Shown: positions 41,987 through 52,799, numbered from the stretch's first letter. The stretch: DNA of 64,000 bases from Marispirochaeta aestuarii (GCF_002087085.1 NZ_MWQY01000004.1:1-64000); one strand, 5' to 3'. Numbers and translations: made by a program. The notes: generated from the letters alone by a model not told the origin.

Positions 41987-44746
41987 ATGAGTGACCTATT
42001 TGATGCCTTTAAACAGAGTTCAACCCTTCCCTTGCCGGCACGTCCGCCCCGGGACCTGCGCTGCGTGTTCGTTCCCCCTCCGGGAGAACCGCGGCTCAGT
42101 TTCTACTCGGGGGATGAGGAGATTGACCCTCCCGCCGCCCGGTCCTACGCCGGTCCCTGGCGGGACCTCCTTGCAGTCTGCGAGGATATTCGTCGAAGGG
42201 AAGAACTCAGCCTGGAATGGGACAATGATCGAAAAAGGGGATTCTCCCTGAGCCGGCATCCGGGGCTTATCCCCCTGGCCGCCGCAACCGGCAGCCTGAA
42301 CCTTCCGGGGGGAACTCCCCTGGAGATCCGGGAGGAACAGATCGCGGTCCGTATATCCGGTCCGGGCCCCTATTCCGCCCGCCTTGTGGACGCCGCGGAT
42401 CGGCCCCTGGGATTCCCCCAGGGGATTGCCGAAAGCTGTATCCTGGACGGAAACATACTCTACCAGATGCCCCCCATGGGACCGGGATTCCGCAGTATCC
42501 GGCATCTGGGGACCATAATCCGCGAAGAGGACCTTCACCGCTACCTGTCGCTGACGCGGACCCATTTCCCCGGACTTCCCCTGCGGTTCAGGGAGTACAG
42601 TATCCGCAGCGCCGGGGCCGTGGAGCTTTCCGAGGGGATTATCTTTTCCAAAATGGACCGGGACGGGGTTCTGCATCTGCAGTTCACCCTGACCTGGCCG
42701 GGATACCCTCCCGATTTCTTCACCGCCTACGACACTGCCCAGGTTGTCGAAATAGACCGGCAGAAGGAGTGCATAACCTTCCATCCCGCTCTTATTCCGG
42801 ACATCCGCAAGGGCATCGCCTCCCTGAGGCGGCGGATACAGCGACTTCAGAAACGTCACCAGGACTCGGACGGCTTTTTTGTAGACGATACAAAAATCAG
42901 TCTGGGCCCGAAGCTCGCCGAAGCCTTCATCGAGGAGGAGCTTCCCGGACTTTTTACCCGCTACCTCTTTTTCGGGACGGAGAACCTCTCTCATTTCCGG
43001 GTTACCCGCTCCCGGCCGAAGCTGCACCTGCGCCTGAGCGGAGGGGCCGACCTTCTGCGGGGAGAGTGCGACATCTCTGTGGAAGGCGAGTGGTTCACTC
43101 CCGGGGAACTGATGGACCTGCACCGGGAGAATGGCTTCATTCCCCTGAACAGCGGCGGCCGGGCCCTTATCGATCAGAAATTCCTGGAGCGCCTGCGCCG
43201 GGTGCTGAAAGAGATCAACCACGGCGAGGTAACCCTCTCCTTTTTCGACCTGCCCCTGGTGCAGGAGATCATAGATGAGAACCTCGAAGGTCCCGGCGCG
43301 GTGGAACCGGAACGAATCTACCGGGGCTTCAGCGAGCTTGAATCCAGACCGGTTCCCGTTCCCCGTATTCAGGGGACCCTTCGGGAGTACCAGGAACACG
43401 GTTACCGCTGGCTCTATTACCTGTACCGGACGGGTCTGAACGGCTGCCTCGCCGACGATATGGGGCTGGGAAAAACGGTACAGACCATCTCCCTTCTCTC
43501 CCTTGTACACGCGGATCCGGGATTTCCCTCCCTGGTGGTACTGCCGAAATCCCTGATCTTCAACTGGCAGGGGGAGTTCGCCCGCTTTGCCCCGCAGCTG
43601 CAGATCAGCACCTGTTACGGGCCCGGCAGGGACTGGGAATCCGCGGAGGAGTCGGACATAATCCTGACAACCTACACGGTGGTGCGGAACGATATTCAGG
43701 AACTTCGCAAACGGAAATTCCGCTACATCATCCTCGACGAGGCACAGAACATCAAGAATTTGAGCTCCCGGATAAGCAGGGCCATGCTGCTCCTCGAATC
43801 GGAACACCGGCTGGCCATCAGCGGAACCCCCATGGAAAACAACCTGATGGAACTGTATTCCCTCTTCCGCTTTCTGAACCCCGGTATGTTCGGCTCTCCC
43901 AAGGAGTTTCAGCGGGATTACGCCAATCCCATCCAGAAGGAGTCCTGCCAGGTAACCGCGGAGGACCTCCGCAAAAAGATCAGCCCCTTCCTGCTCCGGC
44001 GGCTCAAAACCGATGTTGCCCGGGACCTGCCGGAAAAGGTGGAACAGATCCTCTACGTCGAGATGGAGGAAACCCAGCGGGGACTCTACGAATCCCGGAG
44101 GGACTACTTTTACCGGAGCATCAGGGAACGCCTGGAACGGAACGGTATCGAAGAATCCCAGCTCTATATTCTGCAGGCGATCTCCGAACTGAGGCAGATA
44201 GCCACCGTTCCCGAGAGCCGCAGCTCCGGGGTAATAACCAGCCCGAAACGGGAAGTCATGAGAGAGAGCCTGGAGGACGTTTTTGCTATCCACCATAAGG
44301 CGATCGTCTTCTCCAATTTTCTCGACTCCCTGGAGACCCTCGGCTCGGACCTGGAAGAGATGGGAATCTCCTATCTTCTGCTTACCGGTGCGACCCGGGA
44401 CCGCAGGGGGGTTGTGGAACGGTTCCAGAGTGACGACACATCACAGGCCCTGCTCATGACCCTGAAAACGGGAGGAGTGGGTCTCAACCTTACGGTGGCG
44501 GATTACGTGTACCTCCTCGATCCCTGGTGGAACATCGCGGCGGAAAACCAGGCCATCGACCGCAGCCACCGCATCGGCCAGCGTAATACCGTCTTTGCCT
44601 ATCGGCTCATAACGAAAGAGACCATCGAGGAACGGATACTGGAGCTGCAGCAGCGCAAACGGGAGCTGTTCAATTCCGTCATAACCGCTGATTCCGGGAT
44701 ACCCAAAAGCCTGACCCGGGACGATGTGGAATTTATTCTGAGTTAG
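41987..44746 (+). CDS. SNF2-family helicase/ATPase
   Basis: In this protein of about 919 residues, the N-terminal 430 residues are a bacterial SNF2-associated region without clear catalytic motifs. The helicase core follows: motif I ADDMGLGKTVQTI, II LDEAQNIKN, III AISGTPMENNLMEL, then C-terminal motifs LKTGGVGLNLTVADYV and AIDRSHRIGQ. It would translocate on double-stranded DNA and remodel DNA-protein complexes (RapA/HepA-like). An ATG at 41966 is an alternative start and neither has a strong ribosome-binding site. The next gene starts 8 bp downstream. Confidence 0.92.
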   Translation: MSDLFDAFKQSSTLPLPARPPRDLRCVFVPPPGEPRLSFYSGDEEIDPPAARSYAGPWRDLLAVCEDIRRREELSLEWDNDRKRGFSLSRHPGLIPLAAATGSLNLPGGTPLEIREEQIAVRISGPGPYSARLVDAADRPLGFPQGIAESCILDGNILYQMPPMGPGFRSIRHLGTIIREEDLHRYLSLTRTHFPGLPLRFREYSIRSAGAVELSEGIIFSKMDRDGVLHLQFTLTWPGYPPDFFTAYDTAQVVEIDRQKECITFHPALIPDIRKGIASLRRRIQRLQKRHQDSDGFFVDDTKISLGPKLAEAFIEEELPGLFTRYLFFGTENLSHFRVTRSRPKLHLRLSGGADLLRGECDISVEGEWFTPGELMDLHRENGFIPLNSGGRALIDQKFLERLRRVLKEINHGEVTLSFFDLPLVQEIIDENLEGPGAVEPERIYRGFSELESRPVPVPRIQGTLREYQEHGYRWLYYLYRTGLNGCLADDMGLGKTVQTISLLSLVHADPGFPSLVVLPKSLIFNWQGEFARFAPQLQISTCYGPGRDWESAEESDIILTTYTVVRNDIQELRKRKFRYIILDEAQNIKNLSSRISRAMLLLESEHRLAISGTPMENNLMELYSLFRFLNPGMFGSPKEFQRDYANPIQKESCQVTAEDLRKKISPFLLRRLKTDVARDLPEKVEQILYVEMEETQRGLYESRRDYFYRSIRERLERNGIEESQLYILQAISELRQIATVPESRSSGVITSPKREVMRESLEDVFAIHHKAIVFSNFLDSLETLGSDLEEMGISYLLLTGATRDRRGVVERFQSDDTSQALLMTLKTGGVGLNLTVADYVYLLDPWWNIAAENQAIDRSHRIGQRNTVFAYRLITKETIEERILELQQRKRELFNSVITADSGIPKSLTRDDVEFILS

Positions 44747-44754
44747 GAGAAGCA

Positions 44755-45939
44755 ATGTCCCAGGTTTTCAGTACAGAGGAGGAACTCCCCCACTGCGTGG
44801 CCAGCCGCTCCGCAGGGGAGATACCACAGATCTCCATGCCCCCCGGGTTTCCCGACGACCCTCAGTGGCGATCGTGGCCGGGACAGCTCTTTGCGGCACT
44901 TCTTGAGCCCGGCTGTCCGGTGGATCCCCTTCAGACGGCCCGGATAACGGCTGAAGCGATATCAGGGCAGACCGACAGCCTTGGCAGGGAACTGCTGCTT
45001 CCTCATCTGAAGCATCGTCCCCACACAAGGCGGGGAAGAGAGGGAAAGAGGAAAGCTCCGATCCTGCATCTGCTCTTTTCCATGCTGCAGCAGGAAGGCG
45101 GTTCATCCTGGAGGTCTGCCCGGGAGTATATCTCCAGGGCGACGAAAGCAGAGGAGCTTATACACTATCTGGACCCCGATTATGCAGCGGACTATGTCTA
45201 CTTCGAAACCCGGGGATACTACCGGAACTTTCTGGGGGATTCGGGTATTCACGAGGAACAGCGCTATCTGGAAACTACGGAGCTCTACAGGGAGGCATGC
45301 CTGCTTCCCCTGGTACAGAACTACCTTGGCGCTGCGTCTCTCCTCGGTATGCTGGAGGTCCGCTACGGCACATCCGAAAGCCCCTATACCCCCTGGGCCG
45401 GAATCACGAAGTTCAGACTGACCGACTGGGGTCGCTATGTTACAGGGATACAGGAGAAGGTTCCCGTATGGAAGCCTCGACGGGTGCTGGAATTCTCGGC
45501 CAGCGGAGAAATCGTCAGTCTCCGGGAATCCTCCCCTGGGGCAGAAAAGTTTCTTCGTGAGATTGCAGGCGAGATCGCCCCGGGGATTTTCCGGCTGGGC
45601 CGAAGTCAGATACTGGCGGCTGCCGCCACAGAGGCGGAGCTTGGCGATATTATTGACAGGCTTTTGACCATGGCGATTGAACCTGTTCCTGTATTCTGGA
45701 CGGAAATGTTTGAATCCCTGGATAACAGTATTGTCCGTCTGGAAGAGGCATCAGGATATCTGGTCTTTCAGGTCCCGGATCATTCCAGCATCCTCTCCCT
45801 GCTTCGGGAGGAGCCCTCCCTTGCCCGGCTGGCAAGTCCCGCCGCGGGCAGGAAAATCCTTATTCACCGGGAGGACCTGCCCGGACTTCGAAGGGAACTG
45901 AAAAAGCGGGGATTATTACTGGAGATAGGCCGAGTCTAA
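44755..45939 (+). CDS. hypothetical protein, companion of the SNF2 helicase
   Basis: This 394-residue soluble protein starts 8 bp after the helicase stop. The C-terminal part (about 250-390: PGIFRLGRSQILAAAATEAE, YLVFQVPDHSSILSLL, IHREDLPGLRRELKKRG) loosely resembles the helicase-associated C-terminal domain (Helicase_C_3 type) found in XPB/Ssl2-like proteins. The middle is helical (YLDPDYAADYVYFETRG). There are no nuclease or ATPase motifs. The pairing suggests a cofactor of the SNF2 motor in DNA repair or defence, but this is inference. Confidence 0.55.
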   Translation: MSQVFSTEEELPHCVASRSAGEIPQISMPPGFPDDPQWRSWPGQLFAALLEPGCPVDPLQTARITAEAISGQTDSLGRELLLPHLKHRPHTRRGREGKRKAPILHLLFSMLQQEGGSSWRSAREYISRATKAEELIHYLDPDYAADYVYFETRGYYRNFLGDSGIHEEQRYLETTELYREACLLPLVQNYLGAASLLGMLEVRYGTSESPYTPWAGITKFRLTDWGRYVTGIQEKVPVWKPRRVLEFSASGEIVSLRESSPGAEKFLREIAGEIAPGIFRLGRSQILAAAATEAELGDIIDRLLTMAIEPVPVFWTEMFESLDNSIVRLEEASGYLVFQVPDHSSILSLLREEPSLARLASPAAGRKILIHREDLPGLRRELKKRGLLLEIGRV

Positions 45940-45986
45940 GTTTGTTGGACAATACCTGAAAAACAGAATACAATGCGCTGACACCA

Positions 45987-47198
45987 ATGAACGAATACAC
46001 AAAGACCGAAGGCAGGATAATACGACTTACCATTGCAGGTCATGGCTTTACCCACTTTTTTGAAGGTGCCATCCCTCCCCTGATACCCCTTCTCATGCTG
46101 AGTTTCGGGGTGGATTACTTCCGCATAGGTATCGTGGTAACAGTATTTTCCTATGCTTATGGCCTGGGCTCCCTTCCCGCGGGGTTTATAACCGACAAAA
46201 TCGGCTCCAAGGGGCTGATTTCCCTCTTTTTCTTCGGCACCAGCATACTTTCACTGACGGTGGTGCTTGTGAATGGATACTACGCCTTTCTGATCGTCAT
46301 GGGTGCCATCGGTCTGACAGGCAGCGTCTACCATCCAACCGCCAATACCCTGATAAGCCACAGAGTACGGAACAGGGGCAGGGCCTACGGGATCCACGGG
46401 ATCTCCGGGAGTCTGAGCCTGGCCCTGACCCCGGCGATTGCGGCCCTCATGGGGGCCCGATTCGGGTGGAAATCCGCCTATCTCGCGGCGGGCCTTGTGG
46501 GAATCTTTCTGGCCTTTTACTCCCTGACCCTGCCTGAAGACCGCATTAAAAGAGAGCCCGACGGTAAACCCGATATCCGGGAGGCGGCGGAAGAAGAACT
46601 GCCCTCAAAGATGTTTCTGGTTGCATTCTTTATTTCCGCGGCATCCCTCGGCATGGCCTACAGAGGAATTATGACCTTTTTGCCGGCCTACATGGCGGAA
46701 AATTTCTCCCTGGGCAACTCAGACATCGACAAGGTCAGCGTGGGAGGGATCATTGCAACCTTAAGCCTCCTGTCCGGAACCGCAGGGCAATACATCACCG
46801 GTCGTATAATCGACCGAAGAAGCCCGGAAAAAATATATACCCTGATTTCGTTTGCCGGAGGAAGCTTTGTTCTGTTGATGTCCTTTACCAGGTCTCTGCC
46901 GCTTCTTCTATCTGCAATCTGTTTCGCCTTTTTTTACTTTTCAGCCCAGCCGGTGCAGAACTATATACTTGCCAAGCACATGCCCCCGCGGGTACGGGGC
47001 CTTGGATTCGGGGCTCATTTTTTCATGGTATTCGCCGTCGGATCTACTGCCGCCGCCATATCCGGCTTTCTTGCCGACCGCTATGGATTGAGCACCGTCT
47101 ACCTGTCCATGTCGGGATTTTTCTTCCTATCCTGGATAATGACCCTCTACCTGGTAAGGTACACCCAAAAGACCACGCTGCACAAACTGGAGACTTAA
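45987..47198 (+). CDS. MFS transporter (Fsr-like)
   Basis: This 403-residue protein has 12 predicted helices. The opening GHGFTHFFEGAIPPLIPLL resembles fosmidomycin-resistance-type exporters, with loop motif GFITDKIGSKGLI and VYHPTANTLISHRVRNRGR between helices. The substrate is unknown; drug or metabolite efflux is likely. A strong terminator follows its stop. Confidence 0.85.
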   Translation: MNEYTKTEGRIIRLTIAGHGFTHFFEGAIPPLIPLLMLSFGVDYFRIGIVVTVFSYAYGLGSLPAGFITDKIGSKGLISLFFFGTSILSLTVVLVNGYYAFLIVMGAIGLTGSVYHPTANTLISHRVRNRGRAYGIHGISGSLSLALTPAIAALMGARFGWKSAYLAAGLVGIFLAFYSLTLPEDRIKREPDGKPDIREAAEEELPSKMFLVAFFISAASLGMAYRGIMTFLPAYMAENFSLGNSDIDKVSVGGIIATLSLLSGTAGQYITGRIIDRRSPEKIYTLISFAGGSFVLLMSFTRSLPLLLSAICFAFFYFSAQPVQNYILAKHMPPRVRGLGFGAHFFMVFAVGSTAAAISGFLADRYGLSTVYLSMSGFFFLSWIMTLYLVRYTQKTTLHKLET

Positions 47199-47202
47199 AA
47201 AG

Positions 47203-47230
47203 AAGACTCCCCTCAACGAGGGGAGTCTTT
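47203..47230 (+). terminator. intrinsic terminator after the MFS gene
   Basis: AAGACTCCCCTC, a 3-base loop and GAGGGGAGTCTT form a perfect 12 bp stem followed by a T, starting five bases after the MFS stop. On the - strand the hairpin is followed by an A/T-rich sequence and could also end transcripts from the right. Confidence 0.88.
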
Positions 47231-47576
47231 CAACAAGAAACAGCATTTCACCTTTTTACCTGGGAACCTCTTTGTAATAAACCTTTTTAAAATTATTTAC
47301 CTTTTATGAATCAGCACTTAAAGTCTACAGAACATTCTGTATTATACTATCATGAACTTTATTCACTCCAGGATACTACATGTAAATATACTTTTACTCT
47401 TTAATCTGAAAAGAAATTATCATGTTTCTATGTATCAACATATACGACCAAAGTATGAAATTTGCACTTTTTTTATACAACTTTCTTCTTAGAAACTGGT
47501 CTATTGCCAGGATATCGACACATAATACAAATTTATTGGAAATATTGAACACATAAAAATCATCCCAAATCCGCCT
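47231..47576. other. AT-rich intergenic region without a recognisable gene
   Basis: About 345 bases between two convergent genes are strikingly AT-rich compared with the flanking coding DNA. The only open frame of note is a 32-codon stretch from ATG at 47306, without a ribosome-binding site. A short near-palindrome ACAGAACATTCTGT lies at 47327-47340. No tRNA, attachment site or repeat was found. Confidence 0.5.
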
Positions 47577-48287
47577 CTAATGCAGACAGTTGTGCCGCAC
47601 GGCCCATAAAACAGCCTCCGACCTGCGGCGTACTCCGATCTTCTTGTAGATGTTGTAGATATGAGTCTTTACGGTTGCTTCTCCGATACCCAGTTCTTCT
47701 GCAATATTTTTATTCCGCAGCCCTCTACCCAGGTTATGGAGAATCTGTTTCTCCCGCCTGGTAAGCAGAATATTGGGAGGTTGAAGAGAGAGTTTATCAT
47801 ACAAATCCTCCGCATCCCCCTCCTCATCCTCCAGGGGCTCAAAGAGTGCTCCCCTGGGTATCCAGAGCCCCTCGGTAAACAGCGTAAAAACTCCTTCCCC
47901 CAGGATTTCGAGACTGTCGGTTCGGTAGAAAAAGCCCTTAACCCCCAGATTGATTGCCTCACGCTCACGGCCCCAGTGGGGAAGCAGATTAAAGAAGGCC
48001 ACAAGCTGAAAATGGGGCACAATATAATCCGTCAGCTCCCGTCCGGCCAGATAGTTGTCCATATCCCGTTCAAGACAGTCGATAAGCACCAGACGGCGGC
48101 CTCCGTTCAGATTTGACGAGACCGGAAAGGCCTTTATATCCGGGCTCAGGCCGGGATACAGCTGCAGCTCGTACTGAAAAAGATCGCGCATAAGTTGATT
48201 CTGGATTGTAATTCCACCGAGAATATAAACCTGGTGATGCCTGATCAGTCGTTTCTGATCAATGCTCAAAATATGGGCTGTAGCCAT
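47577..48287 (-). CDS. LuxR-type transcriptional regulator with receiver-like N-terminus
   Basis: In this 236-residue protein, residues 170-232 are a GerE/LuxR helix-turn-helix (LLTRREKQILHNLGRGL, NIAEELGIGEATVKTHI). The N-terminal 150 residues alternate strands and helices like a receiver domain, but the conserved acidic pocket and Lys are not evident, so it is probably not phosphorylated in the usual way (CsgD-like). It is divergent from a chemoreceptor gene only 81 bp away and could regulate it. Confidence 0.85.
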   Translation of the reverse strand: MATAHILSIDQKRLIRHHQVYILGGITIQNQLMRDLFQYELQLYPGLSPDIKAFPVSSNLNGGRRLVLIDCLERDMDNYLAGRELTDYIVPHFQLVAFFNLLPHWGREREAINLGVKGFFYRTDSLEILGEGVFTLFTEGLWIPRGALFEPLEDEEGDAEDLYDKLSLQPPNILLTRREKQILHNLGRGLRNKNIAEELGIGEATVKTHIYNIYKKIGVRRRSEAVLWAVRHNCLH

Positions 48288-48368
48288 GGTTCATGGTAAA
48301 TCGCCGGGAAGGAACTGTCAATTAATATCCCCACTATTCAAATTTTCAATATATAGGTATTATCAACT

Positions 48369-50534
48369 ATGGCAGCAAAACGGGACACAACATCCATTAC
48401 AACCTATGTGGTAATCCTTATAAGCGCAATCTGTGCCACGGGAGTACTCATCCTGGTACTGCAGTTTCTCAATCTGCGGGAACTGGACAAACGTTTCAAC
48501 AGCCTCAACAAGCAGCTGGAACTGCGCACGAAGCTGTTTGTCCGTATACAGCAAAGCCTGGGATACGACGGAATTATTCATAACCTGAAAGACTTCGTTA
48601 TCCGCAGGGATTCCCGCTATCTGGAGGCGGCGCAGGAAAAGGTGGACTACGCCCTGGAACTGCTGGAGGAGTACCGCGGTTTGGAGGGAGTTTCCGAGGA
48701 TGAAGTATCCCGGATCGACTTTGTGGGGAACATGGTTGGAAAATACGACCAGATAACCAGATACTTTGCTTCAACGGACACATCTTCCATGAATACCCGT
48801 GAACTGGACGCCCTGACCCAGGTGGATCATACAATGGCGGTAAACTCTCTGGAGAACCTGACCCGGGACTATGAACTTTTTGCATCCCGGGGGCGGGAAG
48901 AGGTAATGCAGGTAATCCGTTTAAGCATTGTCGGCCTGCTGGCTCCCGCCCTTGTCGCAGCCCTTGCTCTTCTATTCCTTTTTCTCCTGATCGGAAGAAG
49001 ATTGCGAAACAGGATTCTCCGCATACAGAAGGCAACCCTGCGTATCGGACCCGGAGACCTGAGAGACTCAATCGCCCTGGAGAGCCGGGACTTTCTCGGG
49101 TCAATAGCCGCAAACTTCGATACCGCCATAGAGCATTTCCAGGACGCGGCTCTCAGTATACGAGCAACCCTTACGGAGAGCAGAGCAAGCGCCGGAGATC
49201 TTACACGGCAGATAGAAAGTATTCTGACAGCTACAAACAGGATCAACAGCGAAATACGAAAACTCCAGCTGGCCACCCACCGGCTCAGTTCGAATGCGGC
49301 GGAATCCAGCACCGCAACCGAAGAGATTACCGCAACCATTCGCAACCTCGCCCGGGGAATCGACAACCAGGTGAGCGCAGTTACCCAGACATCGGCTTCC
49401 ATCGAGGAGATGGCAGCATCGATACGGAGCGTAGCCTCCGTTACCGAAGCACGTATGGAATCATCCCGGGACCTGGCACGTCTGACCGAACGGGGAGAAG
49501 CGGAACTGGCGTCCACGGACGGATATATCAGCGAAATCAGCGCCTCCGTCGACGATATGCTGGAGATGATCGACGTTATTGAGCATGTGGCTGACCAGAC
49601 AGACATGCTGTCCATGAATGCCGCCATCGAGGCGGCCCACGCAGGGGAAACCGGAAAGGGCTTTGCCGTGGTAGCGGAGGAGATTCGAAAACTGGCGGAA
49701 TCCACCAGGGAAAACTCCGGCCAGATCTCCGGTCGCCTGAAAAATACCATTACAAGCATCCACAGCGCCCTGGAATCCAGCCGTTCTTCCCGGGAGGCCT
49801 TTGTCGCCCTTCAGAACAGTATATCCGGCATGCTGGACTCCTTTGCCGAAATAAGCGACAGCACCCAGGAGCTCTCCGCAGGAAGCCGTCAGATACTGTC
49901 TGCGGTTGCTTCCCTCATGAGCGTATCGGGAGAAATAAAACTCGGATCAGAAGAGATCCTGAGCGGTTCGGAGGAGATCAGCGCTTCCCTCATTTCCATG
50001 CAGAAGACGGCGGATACGGTGGGGAAGGACGTATCGGAGGTATTGCAGAGCGCAGGAGCGATCTCCGATGCGGCTGCACATATCTCTGAAGCGGGTATAC
50101 ACAACAGCGAAGGATTACAGAGGCTCGCCTCCCGGGTCAGTTTTTTCAAACTGATGGACGACGAGTCTGCCTCAGAGGAAATCGATTTTTCCACCTATAT
50201 TCTGCAGCACCACCGCTGGGTATCCAGGGTCGGGAGCGCCCTGGCGGGCAACGAGACAATCAGTCTGTCCGAGATGACCGATCATCACGGCTGCGATGTG
50301 GGCAGGTGGATTGACAGCGAGGGGGAGAACCTTTTCCGCGACAAACCCGTATTCGCGGAGCTGAAACAGAGCCATGAACAGGTACATCAACTCCTGCGGC
50401 AGATAGTACGGAACCTTCATGACGGAAAAACCGAAGAAGCCAACGATGGATTCTCGGATCTTATTGAAACATCGAACCGGCTGGTGGCACTCTTTTCACG
50501 ATTGAAGGATACTCCTGATACCAGGGAGGCCTGA
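48369..50534 (+). CDS. methyl-accepting chemotaxis protein with C-terminal CZB zinc-binding domain
   Basis: This 721-residue receptor has a membrane helix at about 13-35, a periplasmic helical bundle of about 150 residues, a second membrane helix near 180-205, a HAMP region and the signalling hairpin tip [19 protein letters not shown]. The last 120 residues form a CZB domain: the zinc ligands are His in HHRWVSRVG, Cys in CDVGRWID and His in [11 protein letters not shown] domains sense zinc, hypochlorite or related oxidants in other bacteria. The signal tip has the usual [14 protein letters not shown]. Confidence 0.92.
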   Translation: MAAKRDTTSITTYVVILISAICATGVLILVLQFLNLRELDKRFNSLNKQLELRTKLFVRIQQSLGYDGIIHNLKDFVIRRDSRYLEAAQEKVDYALELLEEYRGLEGVSEDEVSRIDFVGNMVGKYDQITRYFASTDTSSMNTRELDALTQVDHTMAVNSLENLTRDYELFASRGREEVMQVIRLSIVGLLAPALVAALALLFLFLLIGRRLRNRILRIQKATLRIGPGDLRDSIALESRDFLGSIAANFDTAIEHFQDAALSIRATLTESRASAGDLTRQIESILTATNRINSEIRKLQLATHRLSSNAAESSTATEEITATIRNLARGIDNQVSAVTQTSASIEEMAASIRSVASVTEARMESSRDLARLTERGEAELASTDGYISEISASVDDMLEMIDVIEHVADQTDMLSMNAAIEAAHAGETGKGFAVVAEEIRKLAESTRENSGQISGRLKNTITSIHSALESSRSSREAFVALQNSISGMLDSFAEISDSTQELSAGSRQILSAVASLMSVSGEIKLGSEEILSGSEEISASLISMQKTADTVGKDVSEVLQSAGAISDAAAHISEAGIHNSEGLQRLASRVSFFKLMDDESASEEIDFSTYILQHHRWVSRVGSALAGNETISLSEMTDHHGCDVGRWIDSEGENLFRDKPVFAELKQSHEQVHQLLRQIVRNLHDGKTEEANDGFSDLIETSNRLVALFSRLKDTPDTREA

Positions 50535-50630
50535 TACGGGCAGCTCCCGGGGGGCAGACCAAAAAATTCCCCCACTTTTTTTACTCTTTTTCCCGCAATG
50601 CCGCCGTCTATTGAGTATACTGACAGGAAG

Positions 50631-52751
50631 ATGAATAAACAGAATACACCCGAACATACCACCGAGCCGGGTCATCCCCTTCACTTCGGCTCATCCCTGA
50701 CCGGCCGGGGAGTCCAGTTCAACCTTTTTTCCCGAAACGCGACGGCCGTCAGCCTGCTTCTCTTCGATGAAGCGGAAGATACCGGACCGGCAGAGGTGAT
50801 TCGTCTGGATCCGGAGCAGAACCGTACCGGTGATGTCTGGCATATTCATGTATTGGGACTACGGACAGGCCAGCTCTATCTGTATCAGGTGGACGGTCCC
50901 TTCGATCCCGACAGGGGACACCGCTTTTTGCCCGACAAGTGGCTTATCGACCCCTACGCCAAGGCTCTGACCCACGACCGCCCCTGGAAGAAGTGGAAGC
51001 GCGATCTGATGCCCAGATGCGTGGTCGTGAATGATTATTTCGACTGGCAGGGGGATGTTCCCCTCAACTATCCCCTCCGGGACTGCGTAATCTACGAAAC
51101 ACACCTGGCTGGTCTCTCTGAGCACCCCTCCGCTGAGTCCGCAGCCCCGGGCACCTACCGGGGAGTTATCGAGAAAATCCCCTATTTCCGGGACCTGGGC
51201 ATAACCAGTCTCGAGTTCCTTCCCATTCAGGAGTACAATCCCCACGAGCTGCTTCAGAAGAACCCCCTGAACGGCAGGACCCTGACCAATTACTGGGGCT
51301 ACAGCACCATCAACTTCTTCTCCCCCGCCGCCCGCTACTCCTCAACCGGGAGCCGGGGACAGCAGGTAACGGAATTCAAGGAAATGGTACGGGAACTCCA
51401 TGCGGCGGGAATAGAGGTAATCCTGGACATAGTCTTCAACCACACCGCCGAAGGAAACGAGGAGGGCCCCACCATCTCCTTCCGGGGGCTGGACAACAGC
51501 ATTTACTATATACTTGATGATACCAGGAGGGGATACAAAAACTATTCAGGCTGCGGCAACACCATGAACTGCAACCACCCGATCCTGCGAAACTTTATTA
51601 TTGACTGCCTTCAGTACTGGGTCATGGAGATGCATGTCGACGGATTCCGTTTTGACCTGGGTTCCATCCTGGGAAGAGATCAGAAGGGAAGACTTTTGGA
51701 GAATCCCCCGATTATCGAGCGCATAGCGGAAGACCCTATACTGCGGGGAACCAAGCTTATTGCCGAGGCCTGGGATGCCGCCGGAGCCTACCAGGTGGGG
51801 AGTTTTCCGGGAGGCCGCTGGGCGGAATGGAACGACCGCTTCCGGGATGATATGCGGCAGTTCTGGAGAAACGATCCCCGGAAAATCTCGGCCATGGCAA
51901 TGCGGTTTTCAGGCAGCTCGGATTTGTATCTTTCGGACGGACGAAAACCCTTTCACAGCATCAATTTTATCACCTCCCATGACGGATTTACCCTGAACGA
52001 TCTTGTCAGTTACCAGGAGAAGCATAACGAAGAGAACGGCGAAGCCAACCGGGACGGCCACAATGCAAATTACTCCGCCAATTACGGGGTCGAAGGTTCA
52101 ACGGAAGACGCAGGCATCGAACAGATCCGTTCCCGGCAGATAAAGAACTTCCTTGCCAGCCTTCTTCTTTCTACCGGGACGCCGATGATTCTCGGCGGCG
52201 ACGAGTTCCGCCGTACCCAGAAGGGAAACAACAACACCTATTGCCAGGACGGCCCGATATCCTGGTATGACTGGACTTTGATTGAACGCTACCCCGTGAT
52301 CCACCGTTTTTGCAGGGAGCTGATCAAGTTTCGCCGGCGCCACCCGGCGTTTATGCGGCCCAACTTCTTCTCCGGACAGGACCTGAGTCTGAACGGACTT
52401 CCCGATATTACCTGGCTGGACGAAAAATGCGCCCCCGTGGACTGGAACCGGGAAAAAAACATCCTGGCGGCGCTCATAGACGGAAGCAAGGCGGATATCC
52501 AGGCGGACAGGGATGATAACGACTTCTTTCTTATGTTCAACGCCACCGGCGAAGAGGTACGTTTTCAGATCCCCGACCCGCCGTCCGGCAAGGTGTGGCA
52601 GCGCAAAATCGACACCTCCATGAACCCGGATATTCTGGATATAAATGTGGTGGAGGACCTGAACCGTCAGGAATATTACAGGGTTGAATCCAGGTCCTTT
52701 GTACTTCTGATTTCCGAACATTACGGGTCTGAAGCCATTCGCCTCGGATAG
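50631..52751 (+). CDS. glgX: glycogen debranching enzyme (GH13 isoamylase/GlgX type)
   Basis: This protein of about 706 residues has an N-terminal CBM48-like domain (VQFNLFSRNATAVSLLLFD) and a GH13 barrel with the four conserved regions: DIVFNHTAEG, GFRFDLGS (nucleophile Asp), LIAEAWDAAG (acid/base Glu) and FITSHDGFT. It hydrolyses alpha-1,6 branches of glycogen. The ATG at 50631 with ACAGGAAG upstream was chosen over one 33 bp earlier. It has no glycogen-metabolism neighbours in this window. Confidence 0.93.
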   Translation: MNKQNTPEHTTEPGHPLHFGSSLTGRGVQFNLFSRNATAVSLLLFDEAEDTGPAEVIRLDPEQNRTGDVWHIHVLGLRTGQLYLYQVDGPFDPDRGHRFLPDKWLIDPYAKALTHDRPWKKWKRDLMPRCVVVNDYFDWQGDVPLNYPLRDCVIYETHLAGLSEHPSAESAAPGTYRGVIEKIPYFRDLGITSLEFLPIQEYNPHELLQKNPLNGRTLTNYWGYSTINFFSPAARYSSTGSRGQQVTEFKEMVRELHAAGIEVILDIVFNHTAEGNEEGPTISFRGLDNSIYYILDDTRRGYKNYSGCGNTMNCNHPILRNFIIDCLQYWVMEMHVDGFRFDLGSILGRDQKGRLLENPPIIERIAEDPILRGTKLIAEAWDAAGAYQVGSFPGGRWAEWNDRFRDDMRQFWRNDPRKISAMAMRFSGSSDLYLSDGRKPFHSINFITSHDGFTLNDLVSYQEKHNEENGEANRDGHNANYSANYGVEGSTEDAGIEQIRSRQIKNFLASLLLSTGTPMILGGDEFRRTQKGNNNTYCQDGPISWYDWTLIERYPVIHRFCRELIKFRRRHPAFMRPNFFSGQDLSLNGLPDITWLDEKCAPVDWNREKNILAALIDGSKADIQADRDDNDFFLMFNATGEEVRFQIPDPPSGKVWQRKIDTSMNPDILDINVVEDLNRQEYYRVESRSFVLLISEHYGSEAIRLG

Positions 52752-52777
52752 CATCCATTATATCCATTATGTTTTCT

Positions 52778-52793
52778 TGGATAAATTTATCCA
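52778..52793. promoter_or_regulatory. perfect 16 bp palindrome upstream of the candidate small RNA
   Basis: TGGATAAATTTATCCA is an uninterrupted palindrome ending 6 bases before the TTGACA of the next promoter. Its position suits an operator for a dimeric regulator. No second copy was noticed in the window. Confidence 0.45.
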
Positions 52794-52799
52794 TTTAGC

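Noticed and set aside
42020-44296. 758-codon open frame antisense to the SNF2 helicase
   Set aside because: It is a mirror of the helicase gene; the SNF2 motifs on the + strand are unambiguous.
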